From Shinisaurus crocodilurus (taxonomy: Eukaryota; Chordata; Lepidosauria; Squamata; Shinisauridae): a stretch of DNA of 64,000 nucleotides. The stretch is from assembly GCA_021292165.1 (NCBI GenBank), contig CM037877.1:10097980-10161979 (forward strand). The letters are read 5' to 3'. Under the pieces are notes generated by a model. It searched no databases and had not been told where the DNA came from. It saw only the letters and a list, made by a program, of their open reading frames with translations. Positions 63,876 to 64,000 of the stretch are shown here, piece after piece (the first letter of the stretch is position 1; each line of letters starts with the position of its first letter). The translations under genes were made by a program, and so were the position numbers.

Positions 63876-64000
63876 GTGAAGGACTGCCAACCAGTCCTTT
63901 TCTCAAAAAGGATCAAAGGTGCAAAACTGCCAGGCTTAGCTCTGCCGTCTTGAAACTGATTCTCTCAGGGCCTTGCCCTTGTCTATACACTGGATTTAGC

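Noticed and set aside
1..64000. Bacterial or phage origin, operons, CRISPR
   Set aside because: LINEs, SINEs, hAT MITEs and microsatellites show vertebrate nuclear DNA; no ribosome binding sites or operon layout.

Overview
This is a stretch of vertebrate nuclear DNA. The repeats point to a squamate reptile: CR1 LINEs with octamer 3' tails, L2-type tails ending in (AAAT)n, L1 ORF2 remnants, an Ingi/Vingi-like LINE, a tRNA/MIR-type SINE, a 5S rRNA-derived SINE with a CR1-like tail, several hAT and TA-target MITEs, and long, clean microsatellites. The species cannot be fixed from sequence alone. I found no convincing host exon, no rRNA or tRNA gene and no CRISPR array. Every long open frame I could identify belongs to a transposable element. 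The window reads as a gene desert or one very large intron.

Layout. 1-6 kb: a clipped AT-rich repeat, a TA-flanked snap-back element split by a CR1 fragment, then a Vingi-like LINE split by an L1. 7-12 kb: microsatellites, a candidate conserved block, a SINE split by a 498-bp insert that starts in a palindrome, and a CR1/L3-like LINE split by a SINE. 12-22 kb: three more snap-back elements, a CpG-rich block, a retroposed mRNA 3' end, a GC-rich element with inverted termini, a nearly perfect hAT hairpin, a double-palindrome element and two 5S SINEs. 23-36 kb: L1 and L2 tails, LINE fragments, a second double-palindrome element and a solo LTR with TG...CA ends, TATA box and polyadenylation signal. 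36-46 kb: a 720-bp unclassified repeat, a 5'-truncated Vingi-like LINE with 517 open codons, a 164-bp hAT MITE, and a nest of four elements (L2, then a pogo/Tigger MITE and an L1, with a LINE tail inside the L1). 46-53 kb: an ATTA-rich block that looks regulatory, a CR1 copy that keeps the end of its RT domain, a GC-rich element and another conserved-looking block. 53-64 kb: more SINEs, 5S SINEs, a hAT element with an L2 tail inside it, the third double-palindrome element, the second Tigger MITE and L2 tails.

No genes cooperate here. The main content is an insertion history that can be read from intact target-site duplications, plus a few AT-rich, repeat-free blocks that may be conserved regulatory DNA of a distant developmental gene. 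That last point is inference and needs a cross-species alignment.
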